DNA from: Mesaphorura yosii
Taxonomy: Eukaryota > Arthropoda > Collembola > Poduromorpha > Tullbergiidae
Assembly: GCA_009869945.1 (NCBI GenBank)
Contig: WIXG01000296.1
Span: forward strand, 1 to 64,000
Direction of reading: 5' to 3'
DNA: 64,000 bases
This document shows, in pieces, positions 14,101 to 27,700 of the stretch. The notes below the pieces were generated by a model, which saw nothing but the letters and a program-made list of their open reading frames with translations, did no database searches and was not told the DNA's origin. The first letter of the stretch is position 1. Each line of letters starts with the position of its first letter. Position numbers and translations under genes: made by a program.

Positions 14101-17100
14101 GAAGTGAGTGCAGAGGTGTTCACAGTCTGCCACACAATACAATTTAATTATTCAAATTCGGCTGCCTGCCCGAACGTCATTATACCCTGGAGCCTGTGGC
14201 AATAATCTCTTCCTCATCCTGTCTTCTCTCGTTCTCGGTACTGGAATGAATAGAAAGCACCCACAAACTGCAAAGAAAATGTAAGTCAGAAGAATTTACG
14301 AGGCTTGCGAGGCATTAACACAGTTGTTATTGAAATGAATGAGCTTTCCCCGTCTTCAAATGTGCCATAAGTTGTCGTGTACGTATAGAAGACCTGAGCA
14401 TGGAGCACGAACTTTCCTCCAGAGATTTTATCCGATACCGAGTCTTTTCGTTTACAACCTCGTTTCGTGATAATGACTTCAATTCCCAAATTGAGCACAT
14501 TTTTCGCACATTCTTTTGCATGACACACTACACAACCCATAGAGTACATAATTCGCAGTTGGCCTCAGCTGCATGCTGCTTGTTTTTCCGAGAAGGCGAG
14601 CCGAGGTTTTTGAATGCTTGGAATTCTGATTAGTTCAAAAAATTCCACAAAACAGAAGACATTTCAATATTGGCATCTACAAAATGAACCTCGCATGCAT
14701 CAAATAATGGAATTATGTACTACCGTGTCCACCGGGTGCCGCTCGCAACCGGCGCCGGTACATAAATACGTTGCGTTGACTGGGAATGACACGATTTCGT
14801 AATGGAAAAAATCTCATTAATATGCATATACTTTAACCTGATTCCGCTGCTTGGTGCGCGGTGAACGTTTGTGCTGTGTCGCTCGCGCCTTCGTCGCTGT
14901 AACGAGAAACCTACGAAATGTGTGCGAAAAATAAATTATCAATCCTTCATTCAAATTTTCACTCGAGCGCTTTCACAATTTATGATACACGCTAAGAGCG
15001 GAGCTGGCACGATCTCGGCTTTGTGACCGCGCAGCATTCACGTGTCGCGACTCGAATCATGCCAAGTGCGAGGCTCACATTTAAATTGAGTTTTGAAAAC
15101 CGATTTACGTCTGGAATATTAAGCAGGTAATCAGCAAATGAGGTTCGCAACAACAAAAGAAACCGTGCCCGTGCCAAGCTGCCGCCAGGCGTAGAGCCAA
15201 TTTAGGACATTTACATTTAACTACTGCGTGCTGGTTGCAGCTCACGTGCATCGTCTTCTCGTCTTCACGTAAATTGCCTTACTTTCTGGCCCAGGAATGA
15301 CCTTGAATGTTCTGTTTCTTCGTTTTCGCATTCCACGGTCCATAAGAGGTATTTCCGGACTCATTTGTGGTCTGTAACGCTAATCGTGTTGTTGACTTTG
15401 GCATTTGACAGAACTGTGACCACGAAACAAACGTCCCAGCATGACCACACGACTGGTTGGCTGAATGTATGCTCGACTGTTATTTCTTTCTACGAGTAAG
15501 AAAGAGTGCGGCGTACGATGATCCTGTAATAATGGAGAGGTCTTCTGGGAATCGTGCACGGACGCCGACTTGTGTCTTGTCCTGCTTCGGGAGCATTGGG
15601 CAATGGCAATGGACGATTTATTTAGTTTCTTTTGTTCAAAATTTATGTTCCTATTTATTGTTATTTCGCTCTGACTGACTCACCAGACCACGACACGGCT
15701 TGGCGTGGCGTAGTTGTTTGCCGTAGGTAATAAAAGAAAGTAGCATTCACTGAAAACAGTTGAGAATGAATGAGAATTCTTCGGAATTCAGCTAGATCAG
15801 CTTTTTATGATGAATCGTAAAAACGTCCTCCATCATAATGCGTTAGACCTTCAGGCAAAGTACTCGTGGAGTTCAAGTTCCGCTAAAAGCAGTCCAAGAA
15901 AGCAAACAATAGGCGGAATGTGGATGAAGCATTATCTGTTGTCTAGAGTGCAGCAAGCAGGATCCAGGATCCAGGCATCGCTTTGCTTCTTTCTTCCAGC
16001 CTTTAAATTGTGTGCAAAAAGTTTGCACAAAGGAAGTTTATGCGTGTTCACTGCGATAAAACGTCTTATCATGGACCTGCATCTACATTTGCAGTTCGTC
16101 TGGACGGCCGGCAATCCAATTGATTTCAATTGAGTTCTCTCTTCGGACTTTGTACTCTGTACTCGATGGACTGCACAAGCGTCTGCGTGGTTAACAAGGT
16201 AGATTCGAGCGAGGTTCATTACGCTAACAAGGTAGTGAGCGTAGTCTGTGTCCGTAGACTTAATCGATTTATACTTCCCTTTGGCTGCCTTGCCTGGCTC
16301 CTGTATGGTCTGCCTTTGATCTTGCAGCTCGGAAATTGGCTTGTTTCAAACGCACTCCTTAGAATTAATTCTTCAGTTCCGCCTTTAAAGTCACGAAATG
16401 GCCCGTACCCAAGTAAATGGCCAGAAGCAACTTGCTCTCTTCAATCTCTGATCAAAACAGGTCCGATTTGTGCAAATTCCTGGTTAATGTACTTATCCTT
16501 GGGACACTAGTGTCAAGAGGAGCTAAAGTGGATCAAAGTTCAAGGCCTTCCATGTACAGCCCGGGTAACTGAAATAATCGTGAGAGAAAATTTGCATTTT
16601 CTATAGGCTAGCAGGGTTGCGAAGCCCAAATTAGGAGCATATGTCAATCATTGCGAGCATCATGCATGCAACGCTTCAGCTAAAGCGTAGAGTTATTTTA
16701 AAAAATTGACCCATGTAATTGAAATAGCCGGTTTCATAAAAATGAGCTGTCAAATTTATGGAATCAAAGTTGCTCACTCCGCTAGCGCAATGTTAAACAA
16801 AGGAACTATTTAACTACTTAAATCAATACACATCTTCGGGCAAACGGGTCTGCAAAAATTCCCACAGCGGTCCTACCGAATTCAGAAAAATTACATGTGG
16901 TCTTATGAGAAAATAGCACTTCCAGCGTCGATAACTTCTATATCTGATTACTATTACTATCTGAGTTATTGCATGGTGTTCGAGTTTGTGAACAAGTGGT
17001 ACATGCCATTCAAGAATTAATTTGACTGTAATCATGTGCGACGGCCTGACTGAAACTTTAGCAGAATTTGTACACAGTTAACGGCGTTTGCCTTAGAGAT

Positions 17101-20100
17101 GAAGCAATGACTGGGCACTGCAGTCATTCTTGTTAACCAAGACGATTAAGCCTAAATTGATGAATGGATAACTCGTGGTGACCCTTCAGCAATTTGCTCA
17201 TAGCTCACTTGAGAAAATCAGCAGCTAGAGAACTCAACTTCCCATAAGAAGACATGTAATTTCTCTTCGTCTACACCGATTTAGCTGAAATCTTTCATGA
17301 AGGATGCGCACAATATTTGGCACGTGCTGGTATAATTTTTGCTTCGCAGCCCTGCTCAGTCTGAAGAAATCGCAAATTTTTTCTCATGGCTATTTCAATT
17401 ACCTGGACTGTATGTGTGTGTGTATCTCCACTTAATTCACAGGAGCAGTTTGCAGCGTTTCTGAAAATAATTTAATTATAATCGCAAAACGGTTTCCAAT
17501 TAGATTAGACCAAACCGAGCACTTGAGCTGATTAATAACAAGAGTAAAACTGGAGTGTGGAACTTAAGAGTAGAAGAAGCCCGAACTGTAATTAAATTGA
17601 AAGCTTCGTAAACAGTAAAGATACCGATACACATGCATGTTCTGTTGTGGCCATAGCCATGTCTCCGTCGGTCCCAGTCACAACCGTTGGAAGGTCGTCC
17701 AAAGTTCAAAGCATCCACGTCCGTCACAATCACAAGTCAAAGCCGATAATTCCTATCACGGGACGAACCAGAAGGTTAAACCTGTCAAGTGAAAGCAGTA
17801 GCGGCAAAATGCGTACGGGAAAGTGTGCTTGGGCTTAGAAAAAAGTTGTGAGAAGGAAGAACAGCAACAAGACGATATTTCCTTGCGACGGTAGTAACAA
17901 GATAATTACAGAATCTCTCCGGTGGGTCAGGAACTGCACACCGCACACGCCTGTAACCAAGCAAAAGCTTTTGCCTTTGCCCCGTCCTTATCCGGTGTGC
18001 AGACTGGCTACTAATAATAACCAAACTACTTTACTTTATGTTCAGTGTTCGACGTAGCAGCAGAGAAAGGCCCAATTTAAGCCAAAGTGAGAGTAAACGT
18101 TGTTAGACACTCGTAAATTGGTTGACACGAGGATTTGTTATTTTGCTGCAATAAATTTTTAGCCAATTCTCGTTCGCAGCTATCCGACGCCATGCCTTCT
18201 GGCTTCAGTTGACGTTGACAATAAGCAGCCTTTGGATCTGCTTTATGTACACCAAAGAGAAAGTTTCTTTAAAATGTCTTATCCGACTCATGCCGTTCAC
18301 ACAAGAGATAGGCACTTTTGTCTCGACAAATCGAGTGAGAGTAGAGTAGCAGTAGCTGTGTTCACAAGTATGGAATGAAGAGAAGGTCATTCTTCTCATT
18401 TACAATATTGTAATATTATTCTGCAAAGTTACGCGCAATAAAACATAAAAGTATTTCCTAATGACCCAGTCGCTGAAAGGGCGCATTGATCACTCACACG
18501 TTGGCTATCTGAAATATTTATTCCGCACAGTTTTCCCTATCTGCGATGTGGGCACTGGATGGTTTAACATTCTGAAATCATATTCAGAGACGGTGAAAGT
18601 AGCCAGAACTTATGAAACGAAATGACTGCCTAGACAAAGCAGAAGCAGAACTTTGCTTCGTAATTCCGACTGCCCAACGGCAATTTTCCTTTGAGCACCG
18701 TAATGGTTCTGGATAATTTGAACTTTGACCTATTGTCAAGGTTGAAATTCTGCGCTGCACTGCGTTAACTTGGTATTGGTATTGACAAACTGAAATGCGG
18801 ATCAGTTCAATCTCTTAAATATCAGTCGTTTGCCGTTTGACATTTGCAGTGGAGCGATGAACCGGCTTTTTAGACCCGTCTGGCTCGGATTTTTCTAGTA
18901 TTTGCCGTTCTTTGGGTTGTGTTTGCATTTAATTAAGTTGACTTTGAGAAATGAAGTATGTGGGCCGTCTGTTTCGTGGTATCACAAGTAACTGTTCGAC
19001 AAATGATTGTCAGAAACTTGAGAAAGGGAAACTCGAAATGACTTGTTTACAAAGTGCACATTGCGCACGACACGGGTTTTTATAAATTATTAAATAAGCA
19101 GTGTAATGTATTCAATTCCGTTCTGTAGTTCTGTGCGTTCTGGGAGTTGTGCCATTCATTCCATGCAATTAAAAGTGGAATATCACTCGACGATGCTGGA
19201 GGTAAACAATTACGCCTCGTGCTCGTAGGCTCGTATTTCGAGTCGAAATAACAGTTTACATTTCACGTTTTGTAATGCGAGCCGAATTTTAATCGTTTAA
19301 TCATGACCTCGATTTCCATTGGCTGTAGTAGCTCGATGTCGGGCTCATTAAAATTATAATAAGCATAAAACAGCGGAAAATCCCGAGCAGAAATGAAATG
19401 CACGAACGTGGAACCGCCGAAGAAAATGCGCGACTCCTGCACGGAAGCAATGCGAATTACGACGTTAATCGGCAAAGTGAAATGAACATGTATAATCAGT
19501 GCGGCGCGTAATGCGACAACAGAGAAACGGCTGTGACTTTGGATTTGACGGCTTTCCGCTTTGATCACATTTCCCAGCGCGAGGAAGTACACCTGAATAA
19601 CAAAGTAGCAATTTGGCAATGAGAATCTAATTATTACCTTCTGCTCTACTTGCCACGCGAATTATTACTCAGCTGTTAATTCGCAGGTTCAACCAGACCA
19701 CTGGCTGAGAATGGACGTTTCAGTAAGCTGTGCTTTATGCACAAATGCACTCAAGCGTTCGTACTGCGTATCACTGTGAATAGAGCAGGGTTCTAATTCT
19801 TGTTCGTGGTTCTTCTCTTTACAGGTGAGAAAGATAAAGCATAAGCATCATTAAAATGTTATTCCATCTTCTAATTTCATCTTCATTTCCGTTCCTGTGT
19901 CTAATCGCTTCTCCAGATACACGCGTAGGCTGTGATAAGTATTGTGTATTAAGCATGACGTCATTATCACGCCTGCTTTCGCGTAGTGTTGAGCACGAAA
20001 CTAATCTGCATCTCTTCCCGTCCTTTCCTTAATCTCGTCTCGCCTTGCAGTCTCAGTTTTGATGCAGCAAGCATGACAAATGCAACCGGAGAAAGTGTTG

Positions 20101-21781
20101 CTTATAATTTTGCGCGGCCTGCGTACGGCGCACTTAATCAGGCACGAGAAACCCATTTTCATTTCTTTTCACTATGAATAAAAATTACATCTGTAACTAT
20201 AAGCATTATAAATGCGTGATACTTTCTCGTGCGCTAAGATTTCGTTCTTTTAGAAAAGTGCTCAATTTGCACGTGCATTTCTCTCTGCTGGTGGTAATGA
20301 TGAGTAAGTGTGGTAGCAGACAACGTAATTAATTTAAGCTCAATTAACGTATGAATCCGGAGATTTTTGAATCATTTGTTAACGTGCATACGACGCAAAA
20401 TGGAGAAAAACACCATTATTTATTATATTCTCCATTTGTGGCACCTTTTTTACTTGTACCGATACTTTTTCTATCTTGTCCTTTGCATTGCATGAGTTCA
20501 TGCGACGGAGGACACGAGATGGACATAGGATGTGAACATGAACCCGTTCTACTAAACATCTTGTGTCATGTAATGTCGAGCAATCCAAGATTTTAGGAGA
20601 GATTTTGGACTGCTGTAAGTTGTGTTGCTTTGAATACTTTGTGTTACTTTGTTCCATCTATCGCCGGGTCACCTTTTGGGAGGCCCTGCTGTGTCCTGCT
20701 AATAGAATGCACCTGTAAGGAAAGGCACGTCGCGACACAAGACGAACTCGGTATTCATTCATTACTTCATACCAACTTTTCCCACATATTCATGCAATGA
20801 ACACGTGGGCTCACTTTCTCCGCGAGCAAGTTGACATCTAAAAGTAAATTTTGACAAAAAGTTCTTGCGTCCTTCTGCAGGTTATTTCATGTCCCGAGTG
20901 ACAAGGTTTTGACGCACAATTCTTTCTCCGTATTATGCAGCGGCAATTTTCATGCTCTAATAATTTCTCAAAACTCCAATGCATGCGTTTCACGGGATCA
21001 AGATGCAAAACTTTGCCTGTGCAAACCCGATGCCGTCCTACACGGATGAGACCTCAAACAGCGTGACACTCCACAGCTCAGGAATTTTTAATGTTTTGTC
21101 TTTTCTCTTTGCGTTGCTTCCACGGGCTGTCAAATTGCCAAATGCAGTCATCAATCAGATGAATCACTACTTTGTTTATTTATCCCTCTAGTTTATCGTT
21201 CAAGAATGATTTTTATTTCGTTTTCTGTTTTTGTATTGAACATAAAACGAAATATGTGTACAAAAAGCGAAAACAATTCTGAGGAATTTTTATCACTACA
21301 AATCTTCTTTCGAACGCTACCCAGGAAAGAACGCAATTCGCATTTCCCAAATTCCCAATACAATAAGCAATTAGACGGGCCCGACTTAAGTTAAGATGAA
21401 TGGATCTTTCTCGAATAGAATTCAATGTTGGCTCTGTAGAATTAGGATTAGCAAACATGGAATTGGAATTGGCGAGCTCGGAATCGAGCTTGGATCCGGT
21501 TGATCAATTCGGAAGCCTGTAACCAGATACTTCCCAGAACCTAGCGCCCCGAGCTTACCACGGTGTTTCTGGTTATTTTCAGATTTTCTCGTGGGACTGA
21601 ACGACGGCCGTACCACGAAATGAATGCGAAGCTCTGCTCTGGGCCATGTATTTTTATGACTATTGTCACGGCCAAGATCACCACCGACCTGAACCGTTAT
21701 CGGTATCGGTCTAATGGCAGGGGCAGTACTGCGAGTGAGTTCGAGTAGTAATGAAATCCAGAACCAGATTTGGCTCCGACT
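11190..21781. other. Long non-coding interval
   Basis: About 10.5 kb between the KDM4 5' end and the first GPCR coding exon. Reading frames up to about 126 codons occur (for example around 15807-16510) but have no recognisable domain, no matching splice partners and no codon pattern like the real genes here. It may hold upstream regulatory DNA or 5'UTR introns of the GPCR. I see no transposon or RNA gene in it. Confidence 0.55.
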
Positions 21782-24700
21782 ATGAACTCGTTCAGCCGCA
21801 CCGATGCCGATAATGCTAGCAATAGCAGCAGTGACAACCATTCAGCGTCTTCTATCAAAAGTTCATTAATTCCTGATCGTCATCAGAACTACGTTGGTTC
21901 GTCACTCAATTACGTGGATGTTGGACGCAGCGCAGAGTACGATCAGTACACGGACGGCAGTGGCAGCGTGGAAGATAGCTCGTGGTATGCATCCGTGTCC
22001 ACGAGTGCCGCGTCCTCGTCAACAGCATCGTCTTCTCCGTACTTTATCCAGGATCAGAACGAGTGGTTTGTAGAAGATCTTCATTCTACTTCAGTTTTCT
22101 ACTTTCCTGGCGTCTGTTAACAATGTCAACTGACTATGATTTTTAGGTTCGTGGAAGGTTCTCACTTGTGGCCCATCCTGGTGACTGGATATTCTCTCGT
22201 CTTTCTGGTCGGTGTGATTGGGAATGTGCTCCTTCTCTTCGCGCTCTACGGCTCGGGCGGGTCTCGCCGTGCTCGAGCACTACCCGTCAGAAATCACTTA
22301 ATGGTATGTCATAACTTCATTAATTTAACGGAAGGCGACATTTCCTAAGGTCATCCGCATTTGCTGTTGTTTAACAGGTGAATTTAGCCGCGGCGGATTT
22401 ATTTGTGACTGCGGTCTGTGTTCCCATTTCAGCTTGCGCCGCAGCTTCGCATGCCTGTTGGTAAGTATCACCCCGTTTACCTAAGAGCATTATCACAAAT
22501 CAGATTAAAGCAAGAATGCCTAGGGTCGAGTAGAAATGCTAGAAATCAGACTATGCATCTCTGGTTTGTGATTGGTTCTTTCAATTGTATATGGAAAACT
22601 ATGAAATTGACCAAATCGGTCAGGCGCATGAAAAATTAGCAGGAAGACGGGTCAAACTTCATCTTTGGTTTTAAAGTTTCGTATCTTTTTTTCTATAATG
22701 GAGAATTGAAAAGAGAAGTGTAAACATTAACAAGTCCTCAGCCCCCAGTCCTTGGCATTTTATCTTCCAGTGTGCCTCAAGCTCCCTTCGTTTGCATTTC
22801 ACACTACTCACTCGATCACGTATAAAATATTTAATCTTAAAATTTTAGCCAAATTTTATAACGCTAATGAAAACAGATCAGATATCGAAGATTCAAGAGA
22901 CATGAGTCGAGTCAAGTTTTTGCGAGCGCTTTCTTGCCACTTCATTTCTTTTATGCACTCCGGTTCGTGGATCGTCGCGTACTTCCATCCCCACGCTGCC
23001 GTGTTCCCTCTGAATCACATCTCACATTCAATTTACTTCGAATCCATTTATTTCTTAGCATAAACTCTGACATGACTTTGCTCGCTCTGTACAGCGCGCA
23101 GAGTAAGCATACAAAGTTATTTCGTCCGGGTAAACTTTGTCAGCGCGCGAGGTGAGATCAAATGTCATGCTGATAATCTCGGGCTTAGTGTATTTAATAA
23201 GTGCACGCTCGACTGCCTCCGAAGGTGAATGGCGAATCCCTTTTAGTACCAGTCATCTCTGCTGCCAAGCCGAGCCCTGCTGCGCTGCAACCGTAAGCGT
23301 GAATTTATTTCATGAGTAATCTGAAATGGCAATGCCTCAAAATCATTATACATCAATGTCTTCGTCTACCTTGGTGTATTATTAGAGTTCGCAGACAAGA
23401 CAAGACTAGACTCAAGACACCTTTTCCAAAGTCGTGCCATCATTTATCTTGAACCCTAATGCTTCTTCGGTTGACGTGTACTGTACCGCCAGTTCTGCCA
23501 GTATCTGTGCAGGCGGGTGGGCTTGAGACGTTTACAGAATCCCTTTATTTACACAGTAAAAGCGAAAGCAACACATTCATGCTGAGTAAACACATTGAAG
23601 ATTCATGATGTCGTCTTGCAATCAGACAATGTGAAGAGAAACTGGATGCACACCCGGCTTTCACTGCACCGTGTCGAAATGGAACTTGGCCATTAGATCG
23701 ACCCACGACCCGGTCTGCGTCTGCAACGAAGGAGAGAATGAAGATGACAGACTGCCCCAAAATTGATTTGCATTGCAGTGCCAGCTGTTTGAGATCGTGT
23801 TCGCATTAAAATGTCGTTAAGGACTCCATTTCAATCTTGTCCTGCCCGCGCGGCGACACTGGCAATGACCGTATGACGCGGAGGCAATAAATCTTACAGA
23901 ATACAGATGCAGTTCACTGAGATACGCTTGTGATTGATACATCCACTTAGGCTGCTGCAACGAGGGTCGAGAGAAATTATTTATTCACGCTGCATACCCT
24001 CAAGCCCACACTTTCAATTCTTTAATATGAAATGTAGCATGGCATACGTCGTAACGTAAGCTGACTCTTGTTTATTATCAAACGCATCGCCTTAAACTTG
24101 CGGTAATGTTTTTGTAAATGGGTTTGGGGTAAACTAACAAAACTTTCTAATCATAATTATGGTAATAACTTATTACTAATAAGCTTATAAGCTTTTTGTT
24201 TTTTTTTGGCGTAGTTCAAAGAGAGGTTAAGCAGTTGCAAGCTATAATTCTTATGCTATGCCGAGTTCTTGTGTAATTGGCTATCACTTGGAAATGCATC
24301 AGCAAGCAGGGTGCGGGAAATGCAACATGCAACTGCAGTTTATTAGTCTTCACACGTAGAAATTTAATCCTGCGATGTTGCCTCTTTTTATGAATACGCA
24401 CAGAATTATTTCTATATTAAAAGCCACGTTCAAGTAGAAAATGAATGCCAGTGTGCAAAAGCAAAGGGCTTGTTCGTGCAACAGTTTAAAGAAATTATCT
24501 GCTCGAAGGGCGATCTGCTTGGACATGTCTTCTTGCGGGCGGAATTTCAAGGGTAATTTGATACAAAGTTTAAGTTACCCAAAATATCCATTTGTAAGAC
24601 AGAACTTTGTTACGTTATAGTCTACTTTTGCTTGGGCGTTCTCCTGATACTTCATTTTGCCACTGTGTCGGAGTCCGCAGTTCCAAGCCCTCGGCCTCAA

Positions 24701-27700
24701 GGTGACACTACAGTAAGGAAACACGTTATATAATATTCATAACTATTGGATGACAATGCTGACCACTGAGTACCATTAGCTGTTCACATAAATTGTAGGG
24801 TTGTGTCAGTGTACATGAGGAATGTTACTTGGAGGACGCCAATTGCTGTAAAGGAACGTGCCAGCCAACAATGACCGGCGCTCGATGCATTGTTGGCAAG
24901 TACAACATGTACTGGGAAGTGTGGGACAAAAACCAGCAAGCGTCGTTTGGTGTCCCGGTCGGAGAGTAATCTTTTAACTATCCTTTGTCTATACACCAGC
25001 TGTATTCTGCGTCGGCAGCATTTATGCGGAATCTCGAATAAAAGCCTTTCATACTGAATGCTAATTTACAGGCTGGATTGCAATTATTGTTACCCATTCG
25101 GGCATGAACCGTAATCAGCATAAAGCAGAGGCGTCTTAAATTCTTGCCGTACCGTGTGCCAGCAGACTTGCCAGTGACATCGGCAGTGGCAAATTTTGCA
25201 GAACTCAGAAACTGAAAGGGAACTTTGTCGTTTAATTAGATTACAACTTAAAACAGTTTGTAAGTTGCTTCACTCTGCTCTGCTGCGATGAGGTAATTAT
25301 AATGGATAAACTCTGCTGGGATTCATCTCCTCCTCGTCTAGATTTGCTATTTTTAGCCAATGTGAATCTTAAGAAATTAGCAAGTTGTGAAGACTGAAAC
25401 TTTGAGTGAAAACTTTCTCTATCTGCAAAGACACGATGAAACGGGATAATGATGACTAATAATCTTGAAAGGGGAAGTGCGAGATATTGGCTGGCTTCGT
25501 CTTCCAAGCCAGTCGAGGGACGTCTACTTGCCGTTCACAGGAAGCATTTCGTAATTAAAGAAATTGCACCGTCATCAAAGTGAAATGCAAAAGTGAGATG
25601 AAATTAGAAAGGCAGACTCGAAAAGACCCCGGGCAACCCGGTCTAAATGCGTCCTACTATAATTGAAACATTTACGATGACTCCGAACGGTGCACCGTCT
25701 TGCTTCCCCGAGCAGTGGATGATTTGTGTCGTTAATAAAATCCCTCTGATCTGCATCCATTAAATTACGGCGACAATTCGATAACTTGATCTCAGCTCTT
25801 CGAATTCAAACGCGTCAATTAAGATTTTATTTTTATTTTTATAGGCCAAACTTTGTGGTTTCGTGGATGTGCCAACTGGGTCCGCTACTGCAAAAGACGC
25901 CCGTGGCGGCCAGCACACTCTCACTGGCACTTTTATCGCTTGACAGATGGGCAGCGTTCCGGCATCCGAGATTTGCTCAAAGGTACGGCAATAATCATCT
26001 CCGGCGTATAAAATTACAATTGAGTATCGCAATGCGCCGCGCTCCGATAAAATAAAACGGAAGATCGCCCATTCCATGGTTTCTTTTATCTTTCACTCGA
26101 CACTCGCATTTGCTAGATTTTATCGTCCCATCAAAGCGCGTCTGCCTTTGGCTTCAGCTTTGCGAATCGATCATTCCGTTCTTGAGCTTAAACATAAAAC
26201 CCAGCAGAAAAAAGATCGCAAAGTCTCTTAGGATGTTGCATGCCAATACACAAACCACACAAGACGGCTTGGTTTCTCATTTTCCGTCTGATAATGGCCT
26301 TTCATCAATTCTTTCATTTTCTTTTTGGCCCCTCTCGATTTAACTCAATAACAACAATAATATTAGCAGCCCTTTTGTCTTTTATACTCTGATTTGTGCA
26401 GAATTCATTGATTTTGCAACCGCCAGACTGCCAGATTCTCGTTGCTGACCGCCTTTCTCGTGTTGCACTCATTCAGTTTCAGCCAGACATAAAATTGCGA
26501 TGCACTATTGCATGGTCCATAAATCTCTCTTGAGTCTTTTCGTGCGCCTGATTTATTTCTTTATCGCTCATTTACCGATTCCCTGAGCAACATAGTGCAA
26601 AGTGCAAATGAAGACTGCACTACGCACCACTTACCAATTTCAACCGCGCGCGTACAAGAACTTTGGCCCCTAGTCCAAGCATTGCGCGCTTTATTTTAAT
26701 TAGAAAGTAATTGCCAAGTTGGTAAAAGCGCCTGGTCCCGTCGTCCCGTGTAGGCGTACGTACGTAACGAAAGTTCTGCGGTTCGATAAAGTAAATAAAA
26801 ACTCGAGCAGTCTCAATTTAGAAATTGAGTCAACATGGAACATGGATCTGTGGACTTTCAGCCAAAGTTGACGGGAAGGATAATTGAAACCAGCCTGAGC
26901 CCAGTCGCCGACAATAGTAGCACAAATATCGCATCAACAGCAAAGAGTAACAAGGTTGCAGTGTGGCTGCTGGAATTTCTCATTGCCTTGCTTACAGCAA
27001 TGATTACTTTCTCCAGGACGGAGGCACTCTAACTAATATTTGGTTTGGCCCGAGCACGTGTCCATACGGTCCATGGCCATGGACTCTTGTCGTGTATTCT
27101 TTTCATTTCCATTGAAATTGGAAATGTCAACAAATACAGGCGCTGAACGGCATTGTCGCTGTGTGTAATCAGGCGCTTGCCTGGTGCCAGTTTGTTCTGT
27201 ATGTTCTGGCACGCGTGGAGGATTTTTGTTTTGTTGTTGAATCTTTTCTTTGTGTGATTGCGATTCTACTGCATGGGAAATGAATTGCTGCTCCTTTGTA
27301 TTCTTGAATAGAAAAGCTGCTTTGCCTACCATGTTTGGCCTATTCTAATTTCAAAGTCAAAGTGAACAGTAAACAGCGACAGCGAGCTCCATTGAAGGCT
27401 GAAGACTGACTGATTCTGGCTTCAGCTTCCACTTTCACTTGAGTACCTGAAACGAAAGACTCTCGTTTCTCATTCCAGGTTCCGGGAAAAGCGTTTTGTA
27501 ATCATGTCCATGGTGAGCATTTGGATTCTGGCAAGCTTGGTCTCAGCGCCAACGTTCTGGGCTCGACAATGGGAGAGTGGGCTGAGGAAAATGGCTGATA
27601 CGATGCAGGCATCGTTCACGTCGTCGACGGCGAATGCAACCCCGCGAACTGATTATCACGGTGATCTCAACTACTACAGTAATAATCATGACCACGACTA

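Noticed and set aside
15807-16510. Two overlapping plus-strand frames of 108 and 126 codons
   Set aside because: No recognisable motif; they overlap in different frames and lack neighbouring exons.
19263-19619. Minus-strand 118-codon frame with hydrophobic stretches
   Set aside because: Nothing resembling a family, no acceptor or donor logic, and an isolated position in a non-coding interval.
26835-27032. 65-codon frame ending in a hydrophobic segment, resembling a tail-anchored protein
   Set aside because: Lies wholly inside a GPCR intron with no promoter or poly(A) support; likely chance.
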